From: Franzmannia pantelleriensis
Lineage (GTDB): Bacteria; Pseudomonadota; Gammaproteobacteria; Pseudomonadales; Halomonadaceae
Direction of reading: 5' to 3'
Length of the DNA stretch: 56,785 nt
NCBI RefSeq assembly: GCF_900102875.1
Contig: NZ_FNGH01000001.1
Coordinates: forward strand, 95,873 to 152,657
Below the pieces are notes generated by a model that searched no databases, had not been told where the DNA came from, and saw nothing but the letters and a program-made list of their open reading frames with translations. Positions within the stretch are counted from its first letter, which is position 1; each line of letters opens with the position of its first letter. This document shows, piece by piece, positions 43,538 to 51,672 of this stretch. The position numbers and the translations under genes are program-made.

Positions 43538-44557
43538 CTATGGATCTAGGGGAGAGATATTGTCTCCAACAACGCGGTTGCGCCCAGCCCGCTTGGCGGC
43601 GTACATGGCGCGATCGGCGCGCTCGATCAGGCTGTCGCGGCCGTCTTCAGCGCGATAGCTGGCTACGCCGGCACTGAAGGTCACCTGATGCTCAACGCTG
43701 AAGGCGTGTGATGCGATGAGCTTGCGCAGGCTATCGGCTAACGCGAGAGCGTCGCGGTGCGGCGTGTCGGGGCAGATCATTAAAAATTCCTCGCCACCCC
43801 AGCGACTCAGGCAGTCGGTGATACGTTTACGCTGTTGAAATAGTCGGGCGATATCCACCAGCACCTCGTCTCCCTTGCGGTGGCCGTAGTCATCGTTGAT
43901 GCGCTTGAAGTGGTCGATGTCGATCAGGATCAGCGAGAGTGGCATCGGCGTGCGTGTTTGCCGGAGTAATTCCTCCTCGAGCACTTCATCGGTCTTGATG
44001 CGGTTGAATAGCCCGGTGAGCGGGTCCGTGATGGCCACCTGATGCAACTGGCGATGGGCGTTTTCGAGTTCGTGGGTGCGCTGCTTGACCAGCCGTTCGA
44101 GCACCACAGCGCGGGCTTCGAGCTGCTTGAGGGGGTAGGGTTCATCGTCGCCGTGGGCCAATGAGGGCTGTGAAAGGTGTTTGTGCTCGACCTTCCAGCC
44201 ACTGGCAGTCAACCGCATCAGGAGCGTGAAGCGCACATTATGCATGGTGACGGCCTGCTGGTGAATGGTCAGGTGCCAGTCGCATTCGCCCATTACCAGC
44301 CCTAGCGTTTCACCCAGCACAATGGCCTTGCGGCGTTTTAGCGTGTAGTGAACGGGGTTGGGCATCGCCTCGATGTCGCGCTGATAGAGATGCAGGGCGA
44401 AGTCGATGTCGTAGACGCTCTCATCGGCGCCGGTGCCGAAGCCGGTGATGTCGTCGGTGGCCAGCGCGGCGGCCCCGGCAGCATCACGCTGCACGAAGAA
44501 GACGTGGAAGTAGTGCTCACAGGCGTCCAGCAGGGCCTGCTGCTGTGGGCTTGACAT
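43538..44557 (-). CDS. Diguanylate cyclase with N-terminal NTF2/SnoaL-like domain
   Basis: 339 residues. Residues 5-130 look like an NTF2/SnoaL-type cone fold (FFVQRDAAGAAALATDDITGFGTG), followed by a coiled-coil linker and a GGDEF domain. The active site is GGEEF near 252, and RITD lies exactly five residues before it, matching the product-inhibition I-site RxxD. It makes c-di-GMP from GTP in the cytoplasm, probably tuned by a ligand of the NTF2-like domain. I chose the Met of MSSPQQQ with AGGAG upstream rather than the ATG 63 nt earlier. Confidence 0.88.
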   Translation of the reverse strand: MSSPQQQALLDACEHYFHVFFVQRDAAGAAALATDDITGFGTGADESVYDIDFALHLYQRDIEAMPNPVHYTLKRRKAIVLGETLGLVMGECDWHLTIHQQAVTMHNVRFTLLMRLTASGWKVEHKHLSQPSLAHGDDEPYPLKQLEARAVVLERLVKQRTHELENAHRQLHQVAITDPLTGLFNRIKTDEVLEEELLRQTRTPMPLSLILIDIDHFKRINDDYGHRKGDEVLVDIARLFQQRKRITDCLSRWGGEEFLMICPDTPHRDALALADSLRKLIASHAFSVEHQVTFSAGVASYRAEDGRDSLIERADRAMYAAKRAGRNRVVGDNISPLDP

Positions 44558-44640
44558 GCTCTTGTCGCTCTCCTGATGCAGTGTCGCTGTGTGGTGACAG
44601 TATGCCAGCCCGGCGAGCATTTCTCTCGGTCTTCCATCGG

Positions 44641-44772
44641 CATCTTGAGATTGCCAGTATAGCCAACATCCAGGCGCTTATTCTGCTTCCTCAAGACAAT
44701 CCATGAGGTATCACCTCCTTGCGGCATGTTGCCGAGGGGCTTGGTCTAGGCGCCTGCATGGGCGCTTTCGAT
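44641..44772 (+). pseudogene. Decayed partial copy of the 42937 gene
   Basis: Two blocks resemble the helical-protein gene: GAGATTGCCAGTATAGCCAA (its start, with ATG lost) and GGTATCACCTCCTTGCGGCA through GGCGCCTGCATGGGCG (its middle). The sequence between is deleted and a TGA interrupts the frame. It runs directly into a decayed REP. Confidence 0.7.
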
Positions 44773-44883
44773 AGGCGCTGCAATCGTCACTGAAGTCGCT
44801 TCCATAGGCTGGTAAGGTTTTGCTTGCAGGGTAAGACACTTCAGTCAGGCACAACGCCAAGTTGCAGCGCGCAGGGAGGCGGG

Positions 44884-46001
44884 GTGAGGGCGAATTATGC
44901 CTTTATCGATCCGTCTCTGGCCTATGACGATACACGGGTCTTTCTGACGCTGGCGCTCAAGGAAGATGGGGCTGATCCAGCTCCCGGCCCTGAGCTGACA
45001 CAGTTGCAGGCGCTGGCCCGGCTCTATCAAGCTAATGCCAACCAGGGTGAGCTTGTCGGGATCCTCGATAGCCTGGAGACGAGCGATCCGCGATATCCTG
45101 AGTTTTTCAATACCTTCGTTGGGTTGAGCGATGATCAGGTGACAGAGGTGCTGGAGGAAATGAGCGGCAGCCGCGGGGCAGGGGCCATGGCGCTGTCGAT
45201 CCCGGTGGCCTCGGGCCTGATGGATTTCGTCAATGTGGCCGATGGCTTCGGTGGCTTCATGGGTATCGGTGGTCAGGCGGCGGCCCTGATGTCTTCAGGC
45301 ACCCAGCAGTTCGCTAGTACCAGCGGCATGTCACAGCACGGCTGGGATTCATTAGCCAAGTCGGCTGCAACGATTGGTGTTTCTGGTGGGCCGGCCTCCT
45401 GGGTGCGGGTCGTCGAGCAGACCGGGCGTCAGGGTAGCAGCAGCGGCATGCCGGGGAGCGATACCCGCTCGTCCGGCCTTCAGGCCGGGGTCGAAATGCC
45501 GTTCACAGACGCGATCTCGGCTGGCGTGGCGCTTGGTTATCAAGAGGGGCGGATAACGTCTGGCGACCTGACGCGTATTGATAACGAGGTTGACAGCGGA
45601 GTGGTGTATGGGCGCTATCGCATCGAGGACGTTCGCCTGTCTGGCGCCCTTGGCTACTCACACATCGACAACGACAGTAGTCGCAGGATCCCCCAATTCG
45701 CTCATCAGACAGCGGAATATGGCGCCGACGTCTGGATGGCCGATGCCCAGGTCGCTCGCGACTGGCAAACCGGCGTTGAGCGTCTCACCCTGTCGCCCTT
45801 TGTTGGATTGCGCTATGCCGCTCTAGATCAAGACAGCTACGTTGAGGAGGGGCCGGCGGGCCGCGTGACTTGGCCGACGTGGGTGTGGGAGTGAGCGCCG
45901 ACATCACCGAGCGCGTTAGCCTGCATGCCACCTATGACGGTAGCCTGGCCGATGACTTTGCTGACCACCGCGGCCAAGCTGGTGTCACCTTCACGTGGTA
46001 G
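44884..46001 (+). pseudogene. Autotransporter gene, 5'-truncated and frameshifted
   Basis: Encodes the end of a passenger (YAFIDPSLAYDDTRVFLTL, typical of autotransporter junction regions) and a beta-barrel (QAGVEMPFTDAISAGVALGY). It has no signal peptide: the coding sequence begins abruptly after REP debris. Near 45870 the frame shifts; the open frame ends at 45894, while the true barrel end (LADVGVGVSADITERVSL to GVTFTW) continues in another frame to 46001. Without export signal and barrel closure it should be dead. Related to, but not a recent copy of, the intact autotransporter at 9-11 kb. Confidence 0.8.
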
Positions 46002-46085
46002 CAGATAGAAAACAACGCCGTGGACCTGCGCGTCTCAAGCCATTCTTCCATCGCCCATCGCGATAAGGGGCTGCCACGATAAATC

Positions 46086-46122
46086 ACGACGTTGCGTCGC
46101 GAATGTATTCGCTCCGCCAAGG
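46086..46122. repeat. Decayed REP unit
   Basis: GTCGCGAATGTATTCGCTCC keeps a fully paired GCGAAT-GT-ATTCGC head with a changed loop; the second stem is lost. Confidence 0.55.
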
Positions 46123-46210
46123 GGGAGGAGTGTCTGGTCAGTGCAAGCCCTCGTGCTAGACTCGTCGGTAATAAAAAATGACTGATGGACTCATGCAGGG
46201 GATACCTTCC

Positions 46211-46705
46211 ATGCCAACATTCGGTGTGTTTAGCCGTCGTTCGCTCGTGCCTATCCGCTCCGCGCTGCTTGCTGCTGCGCTGTGTCCAGCGGGTGTTGCG
46301 CTGGCCGGTCCCGAAGTGCTGGTACTACAGCACGGCGAGCAGGCAACGCAACTGGCGGTAGCGGAGCTGCGCGAGCAGGCCGACGTGCACTTTACCTTCT
46401 TCGATCCCTATCTGGCCGATGAGGTGGAGGTGTCAGGGCTGGTGTTCCGCGAGCTGCTCGTCGAGCAATTCGGTGCGGTGCCCGAGCAGCTGACCTTCAG
46501 CGCCTGGGATGACTATGAGGTAACGCTGAGCGGCTGGGACGATCCCAATTGGATACTCGTTACCCACCATGACGGTGAGCCGCTGAGCCTGCGTGAGCGG
46601 GGGCCGGTGCGGCTTGTGGAGCGCGACTATGGCGATCGCGATCCGGATAACCTGCGCAACTTCAATGACTGGGTGTGGATGATTCGCAGCATCGAGGCAC
46701 ACTAG
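46211..46705 (+). CDS. Periplasmic oxidoreductase-like (molybdopterin-type fold) protein
   Basis: 164 residues with a signal peptide cleaved near AGVALA. The mature part (EVSGLVFRELLVEQFGAVPEQLTFSAWDDYEVTLSGWD) resembles the small molybdopterin-binding-fold proteins found just upstream of membrane diguanylate cyclases. Cofactor binding is uncertain. ATG at 46211 is chosen because it places the signal peptide at the N terminus; earlier ATGs at 46178 and 46193 are in frame. The stop overlaps the next start by 1 nt. Likely a periplasmic sensor for the following cyclase. Confidence 0.65.
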   Translation: MPTFGVFSRRSLVPIRSALLAAALCPAGVALAGPEVLVLQHGEQATQLAVAELREQADVHFTFFDPYLADEVEVSGLVFRELLVEQFGAVPEQLTFSAWDDYEVTLSGWDDPNWILVTHHDGEPLSLRERGPVRLVERDYGDRDPDNLRNFNDWVWMIRSIEAH

Positions 46706-47829
46706 TGAACCCCGTTCCTCGTCGACGGCGCACCCCTGGATGGCTGTGGCTCGGCCTGATGAGCTTCACGGCGCTGATGCTGTTGATTGCCTATGAAACG
46801 CGCTGGGTTCATCCCGACATTCACGCCTACTTCAGCCAGTCCGGCAACCTGACGGGCCAGCAGCTGGCGACCCGTTCGCGCCGCTACCTGGAGGAGAGCC
46901 TGGGCACTCTCCTGGAGGACGATGCGCCCGACGCGGTAGAGCGCGCTCGCTTCCAAATCGAGCTGGGTTATAGCCTGTTCGATATCGGCCTCTATCGAAA
47001 TGAGTATGCCTGCACGCTGCCGAGCCTGCGGCGACTGGATGGTCTGTATGACACGCTTGGCCGCGATGTCGTGCCGTCGCCGGCCCTGCTCAGCCAGGAC
47101 CTACTGCAGCCGATTCGCTGCCTGACCGAGATCGAGATGAACCAGCTAGACCGGCGCAGCGAGGTGACCAATCGTTTCGTCGAGGAAACCCGTCGCCACC
47201 AGACCCTGGTGCTGGCGGGCAGCCTGGTGATCTACCTGCTGGGGCTGCTGTTCTGGGGCATGCATGTGTACAAGCACCGCATGGCGGACCGTGCTACCCG
47301 TGAGAGTCTGCGCTGGATGGCCCAGGCGCTGCGCGACCCGCTGACCGGGATTGGCAATCGCAGCGCGCTGCATGACGATGTGCTCACTGAGCCGGGCCGT
47401 TCTCTGGGGCTGCTGCTGATCGATATCGACTACTTCAAGCAGTACAACGATGCCTTGGGCCACCCGGATGGTGACCGCCTACTGCGCGAGCTGGTGGCGC
47501 TAATCGACCGAGCCCTTGGCGGCAGTGCGCGGCTCTATCGCATGGGCGGCGACGAGTTTGCCGCGTTGCTGCATTGCGACGGCACCCAGCCCCTGGAGCA
47601 GGGCTGCGCCGCTGTGGTGGAGGCGGTGCGTGGCGCCGCACTGCCGCATCCGGGACATCCCGCCGGCGCTCATGTCACCCTGAGCGTTGGCGGGGTCCAG
47701 TTTATTGCCCGGCGCGACGCCTTTGCCGCTGCCTATAGTGCCGCCGACCAGGCGCTGTATCGGGTCAAGGCCGAAGGGCGTGACGGCTGGCAGGTAGCGA
47801 GTGGCATTACGCTGCCGGCGTCGCTATAG
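46705..47829 (+). CDS. Membrane diguanylate cyclase with periplasmic sensor region
   Basis: 374 residues. Membrane helices about 10-30 and 163-185 enclose a periplasmic domain of about 130 residues; the cytoplasmic GGDEF domain has an intact GGDEF near 281. No RxxD inhibition site precedes it. It should produce c-di-GMP in response to a periplasmic signal, probably relayed by the protein encoded just upstream. GTG start overlapping the upstream stop. c-di-GMP commonly controls biofilm and exopolysaccharide, which fits the window, but no direct link is shown. Confidence 0.88.
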   Translation: MNPVPRRRRTPGWLWLGLMSFTALMLLIAYETRWVHPDIHAYFSQSGNLTGQQLATRSRRYLEESLGTLLEDDAPDAVERARFQIELGYSLFDIGLYRNEYACTLPSLRRLDGLYDTLGRDVVPSPALLSQDLLQPIRCLTEIEMNQLDRRSEVTNRFVEETRRHQTLVLAGSLVIYLLGLLFWGMHVYKHRMADRATRESLRWMAQALRDPLTGIGNRSALHDDVLTEPGRSLGLLLIDIDYFKQYNDALGHPDGDRLLRELVALIDRALGGSARLYRMGGDEFAALLHCDGTQPLEQGCAAVVEAVRGAALPHPGHPAGAHVTLSVGGVQFIARRDAFAAAYSAADQALYRVKAEGRDGWQVASGITLPASL

Positions 47830-47844
47830 CTGCTATTAAGCAAT

Positions 47845-48478
47845 GGCGCTGAGGCCAATGTAGGAGCGACTTTAGTCGCGATGGGGGGGCTGCCTCCTCT
47901 GGCAGCGCTGCGCGCTGCAATCGCGAATGAATTCGCTCCCACAAAAGTAATGGCGCCAAGGCCAATGTAGGAGCGACTTTAGTCGCGATGGGGGCTGCCT
48001 CCTCTGGCAGCGCTGCGCGCTGCAATCGCGAATGAATTCGCTCCCACAGCAATCGCGAATGAATTCGCTCCCACAAAAGTAATGGCGCCAAAGCCAATGT
48101 GGGAGAGACTTTAGTCTCGATGGGGTTGGCTGCCTCCTCTGGCAGCGCTGCGCGCTGCATCGCGAATGAATTCGCTCCCACAGTAATCGCGCATGAATGC
48201 GCTCCCACAAAAGTAATGGCGCCAAAGCCAATGTAGGAGCGACTTTAGTCGCGATGGGGTTGGCTGCCTCCTCTGGCAGCGCTGCGCGCTGCAATCGCGA
48301 ATGAATTCGCTCCCACACGGAGTGTGGCGCCAAAGCCAATGTGGGAGAGACTTTAGTCTCGATGGGGTTGCCCTGCCCCAGCAGCGCTGCGCGCTGCAAT
48401 CGCGAATGAATTCGCTCCCACAGCAATCGCGAATGAATTCGCTCCCACAGCAATAGCGCATGAATGCGCGCCCACATT
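47845..48478. repeat. REPIN array C
   Basis: About five REPIN units with linker TGCCTCCTCT, plus tandem short copies of the half unit CAATCGCGAATGAATTCGCT. Heads include GCGACT-TT-AGTCGC, GAGACT-TT-AGTCTC, GCGAAT/ATTCGC and GCGCAT/ATGCGC, all paired. It ends 1 nt before the complement-strand amidase stop codon. Confidence 0.9.
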
Positions 48479-48479
48479 G

Positions 48480-49883
48480 TTAACCGACGGTTGGTACCTC
48501 GCCGAGCACGTCGAGGCCGTTGCCAAGCTTGGCTTCGATGGCTTGGCCGATGGCGAGCAGTCGGGCGTCCTGCCAGGGGCCGGCCATGACTTGTAGCCCG
48601 ACGGGCATGTTGGCGGCGTCGCGGCCTACCGGCAGGGTAAGCGCGCAGAGTCCCATGAAGTTGGCAATGACGGTATTGCGCAGTGCCTTCATGTTGGCCT
48701 TGGGGTAGGCGCCTTCGGGCGCGAGGCTTTCCAGCGTCGGCGGGGTGATGGCGACGGTCGGGGTTAGCACGGCATCCACTTGCGTGAGTCGTTCGCTGGC
48801 AGCGCGAGTCAGTTCGTCGATGACCTGGCGGCGACGCACGTATTCCCAGCCGGGCATGCCGTCGGCGGCGGCGATGCGCGCGGCGACGTTGGGGTCGAGT
48901 TCTTCGATGGCGTCGGGCAGCGTGGTGTGCAAGAAGGCGGCGAGCTCGGCGGCGGCCAGGCCACCCTGCTGGAACAGCGTGAAGGCGTCGTCCATCTTGG
49001 GCAGTTCCAGGGTGACGATCCGCGCACCGGCGGCTTCGAGCTGCTTGATGGCGTCCTGTACCGCTTCTGCGATGCCGGGGCTGCAGTCGTCCCAGAAGAA
49101 CTGCTCTGGCACGCCGAAGGTCAGGTCGGCCAGGTCGGGCGTGGTGGGCACGGCGCCGGGAGCGGGACTCAGGCCGGGGTCGAGGGCGTCGAAGGCAAAC
49201 GCCAGGTCGTCCACGCGGCGGGCCAGCAGCCCGGGGGTGTCGAGCGTGGTCGACAGCGGCACGATCTGGGCGGTAGACCAGCGCCCCACGGTGGTCTTGA
49301 GGCCGGCCACGCCGGTCATGCTGGCGGGTACGCGTACCGAGCCGGCGGTGTCGGTGCCGAAGGCCAGGCCCGCGGTGCCGCTGGCCAGCGAGACGCCGGC
49401 GCCGGAGCTGGAGCCGCCCGGGGTGCGGTGGGCGAGCGTATCCCAGGGATTGCGTGGTGCGCCGTGGTGGGCGTTGGTGCCGAGGCCCCCAAAGGCGAAC
49501 TCGACGGTGTGGGTCTTGCCCATGACGACGGGGAGCTGGTTGAGCAGGGCGCTGACCACCGGCCCGGGCGTTTCCCACTCGGCAGGCAGGCGCCGCGATG
49601 AGCCGGCATAGGTCGGCAGCCCGGGCACGGCGTAGATATCCTTGATCGAGACGGGCAGGCCCATCAACGCGCCAGCGTCGCCGCCCTGCTGCAGGAGGGC
49701 GTCGGTGGCCTTGGCGAAGGCCAGGGCGGCGTCGCCGTTCCAGGTCATGTAGGCGTGGTCGTGCTGGCCGCGGGTGCGATAGGCCTGAGACGCGCTGTCG
49801 GCGAGCTCAACGGCGCTCACGCTGCCGTCGCGCAATGCCTGGTGCAGGGCGCGCAGCGGTTGTTGGAGCGGGGGTGTCGTCAT
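48480..49883 (-). CDS. Amidase signature family hydrolase
   Basis: 467 residues. The Ser-cisSer-Lys triad is complete with standard spacing: Lys81 (PVSIKDIY), Ser158 (GGSSSG), Ser182 (GTDTAGSVRVPAS). It hydrolyses an amide or ureide to acid plus ammonia in the cytoplasm. Last gene of the leftward catabolic operon, 17 nt after the RidA-like gene. The family includes allophanate hydrolase and other amidases; substrate is undefined here but should fit the carbamoylase and asparaginase in the same operon. Confidence 0.9.
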   Translation of the reverse strand: MTTPPLQQPLRALHQALRDGSVSAVELADSASQAYRTRGQHDHAYMTWNGDAALAFAKATDALLQQGGDAGALMGLPVSIKDIYAVPGLPTYAGSSRRLPAEWETPGPVVSALLNQLPVVMGKTHTVEFAFGGLGTNAHHGAPRNPWDTLAHRTPGGSSSGAGVSLASGTAGLAFGTDTAGSVRVPASMTGVAGLKTTVGRWSTAQIVPLSTTLDTPGLLARRVDDLAFAFDALDPGLSPAPGAVPTTPDLADLTFGVPEQFFWDDCSPGIAEAVQDAIKQLEAAGARIVTLELPKMDDAFTLFQQGGLAAAELAAFLHTTLPDAIEELDPNVAARIAAADGMPGWEYVRRRQVIDELTRAASERLTQVDAVLTPTVAITPPTLESLAPEGAYPKANMKALRNTVIANFMGLCALTLPVGRDAANMPVGLQVMAGPWQDARLLAIGQAIEAKLGNGLDVLGEVPTVG

Positions 49884-49900
49884 GGTGGGGCTCCTGGCGA

Positions 49901-50362
49901 TTAGCGAATTTCGAAGATCGATTCTACTTCGACGGCGGCGTTCCCCGGCAGGGTGGCCACGCCGATGGCGGTGCGCGCATGGCGGCTGGCGTCGCCGAAC
50001 AGGTCGATGAACAGCTCCGAGGCGCCGTTGATCACCAGCGGCACGTCGTGAAACCCCGGCGCGACATTGACGAAGCCGTTCATCCTGACACAGCGCACGA
50101 CACGGCTCATGTCACCCTCTACGGCGTCGTTCAGCGCGGCGAGCAGGTTGAGCGCGCAGGCCTGGGCGGCGAGCTTGCCGGTGTCCAGGTCGAACTCGGC
50201 GCCTACCTTGCCGGGGTAGAGTACCTTGCCGTCTCGCTCGCAGATCTGCCCGGCGAGGAACAGCTGGTTGCCGAGTCTGGACCAGGGCAGAAAGGTACCA
50301 CGGGGTTCGGGGATGGCGGGGAGGGTAAGGCCGCGTTTGGCCAGGGCATCGGCGAGGGACAT
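49901..50362 (-). CDS. RidA/YjgF-like protein
   Basis: 153 residues of the YjgF/YER057c/UK114 family, longer type with an N-terminal extension. Conserved GNQLFLAGQI and the C-terminal ARTAIGVATLPGNAAVEVE with the active-site Arg are visible. RidA proteins hydrolyse reactive enamine/imine intermediates to keto acids; operon-encoded relatives act as aminoacrylate or carbamate deaminases. It lies between the M20 hydrolase and amidase genes, suggesting an imine or aminoacrylate step in this pathway. Confidence 0.88.
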   Translation of the reverse strand: MSLADALAKRGLTLPAIPEPRGTFLPWSRLGNQLFLAGQICERDGKVLYPGKVGAEFDLDTGKLAAQACALNLLAALNDAVEGDMSRVVRCVRMNGFVNVAPGFHDVPLVINGASELFIDLFGDASRHARTAIGVATLPGNAAVEVESIFEIR

Positions 50363-50390
50363 GGAGTTCTCCTGAGGGTAGTGAAAAGTG

Positions 50391-51647
50391 TCAACGGGCT
50401 AGCAGGGTGCCGACGGTGTCGGCCAGGGCGCGCACGGCGATGTCGGCATCGTCGCGCTCGATATGCTCGTCGGGATGATGGCTGATCCCGTCACGGCATG
50501 GCATGAACAGCATGGCGGTGGGGCAGCGGTGGGCGAGGTGAATGGCATCGTGGAAGGCGCCGGATACCAGCTGCGGAGCATCAGGGGCATACGCCTTGAC
50601 GCTGGCGTCGAGCATCGCGACGAGCTGGTCGTCGAATGCCACCGGCGGCACCCGCGCGCTTGCCGCCAGTTCGACCGTGCAACCGGACCACGACTGGCCG
50701 GCGAGACGCTGGAAGCTGGCATCCAGTGCAGCCAGTACCGCGGCGCTGGGATGGCGCAGGTCGATACTGAAGGCGGCTTGCTGCGGGATGGTGTTGGTGG
50801 CGTTGGGTGCCAGGGCAAACTTGCCGATGGTGAAGCGCACCTGATCGCCGTGTTCGGCGACCGCTTCGCGCAGCGCGCTGATCAGGGCGTGGGCGCCGGT
50901 GAAGGCATCACGCCGTGCGTGTTCAGGTGTGGTGCCGGCGTGGTTGGCCTGGCCCTGCAGCGTAACGTTGTACCAGTTGACGCCCTGGATGCCTTGCACC
51001 GCGCAGGCGGGTATCCCGAGGGATTCGAGTACTGGCCCCTGTTCGATATGCAGCTCGAGAAAGGCGAACGGGGTGAACGCGTCGGGGCGGTAGCTGACGC
51101 CGTGGGCGTCGAGCCGTGCCAGGCAGTCGGCCAGGGCATCGGCGAAGCGCACGCCATCGTCGTCTTCGGCTTCCAGAATGCTGGTGGCCTGGCGCTGGCC
51201 GGCGAACCACGACGACCCGGAGGCGCCGGGGGCAAAGCGCGCGCCCTCCTCGTTGGTCCAGGAGACCACCTCGACCGGCCTACGATGTGCGATGCCGCCA
51301 TCGTGCAGCGCCCGCAGCACGGCCAGGCCGGCCACCACGCCGAGGGTGCCGTCGTAGCTGCCGGCGCTGGGCTGGCTGTCGAGATGGCTGCCGATCAGCA
51401 GCGGCGGCAGGTCAGGATCCTGGCCCTCGCGGCGCAGAAAGACGTTGCCCATGGCGTCGTAAAACGTCTCGCAACCCAGCGCGCGGCCGCGGTCGACCAG
51501 CCAGCAGCGGGCGTGGTTGTCGTTGTCGTCCAGGGCCAGGCGGCGCAGGCCGCGGGGCGACAGGGCTCCGATCCTGGCCTGGTCGAGCATGTCGTCCCAG
51601 AAGCGCTGGCCGTCGACGCTTTCGGCAAGTGATGTGGGCGTGTTCAT
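50391..51647 (-). CDS. M20 Zn-dependent hydrolase (N-carbamoyl amino acid / allantoate type)
   Basis: 418 residues. Metal-binding His88 in GSHLDSQPSAGSYDG, bridging Asp99, catalytic Glu133/Glu134 (SWTNEEGARF), and the C-terminal domain DGISHHPDEH. This subgroup of M20 enzymes (HyuC/AllC) releases ammonia and CO2 from N-carbamoyl or ureido compounds. The presence beside RidA and an amidase suggests a carbamoyl or hydantoin-derived substrate. 28 nt upstream of the RidA gene. Confidence 0.88.
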   Translation of the reverse strand: MNTPTSLAESVDGQRFWDDMLDQARIGALSPRGLRRLALDDNDNHARCWLVDRGRALGCETFYDAMGNVFLRREGQDPDLPPLLIGSHLDSQPSAGSYDGTLGVVAGLAVLRALHDGGIAHRRPVEVVSWTNEEGARFAPGASGSSWFAGQRQATSILEAEDDDGVRFADALADCLARLDAHGVSYRPDAFTPFAFLELHIEQGPVLESLGIPACAVQGIQGVNWYNVTLQGQANHAGTTPEHARRDAFTGAHALISALREAVAEHGDQVRFTIGKFALAPNATNTIPQQAAFSIDLRHPSAAVLAALDASFQRLAGQSWSGCTVELAASARVPPVAFDDQLVAMLDASVKAYAPDAPQLVSGAFHDAIHLAHRCPTAMLFMPCRDGISHHPDEHIERDDADIAVRALADTVGTLLAR

Positions 51648-51672
51648 GGTCTGCTTCTCCTCGAAAACCCGT

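Noticed and set aside
47872-49578. Reverse frame of 568 codons across the amidase gene and REPIN array
   Set aside because: It is an off-frame reading of the amidase followed by translated repeats.
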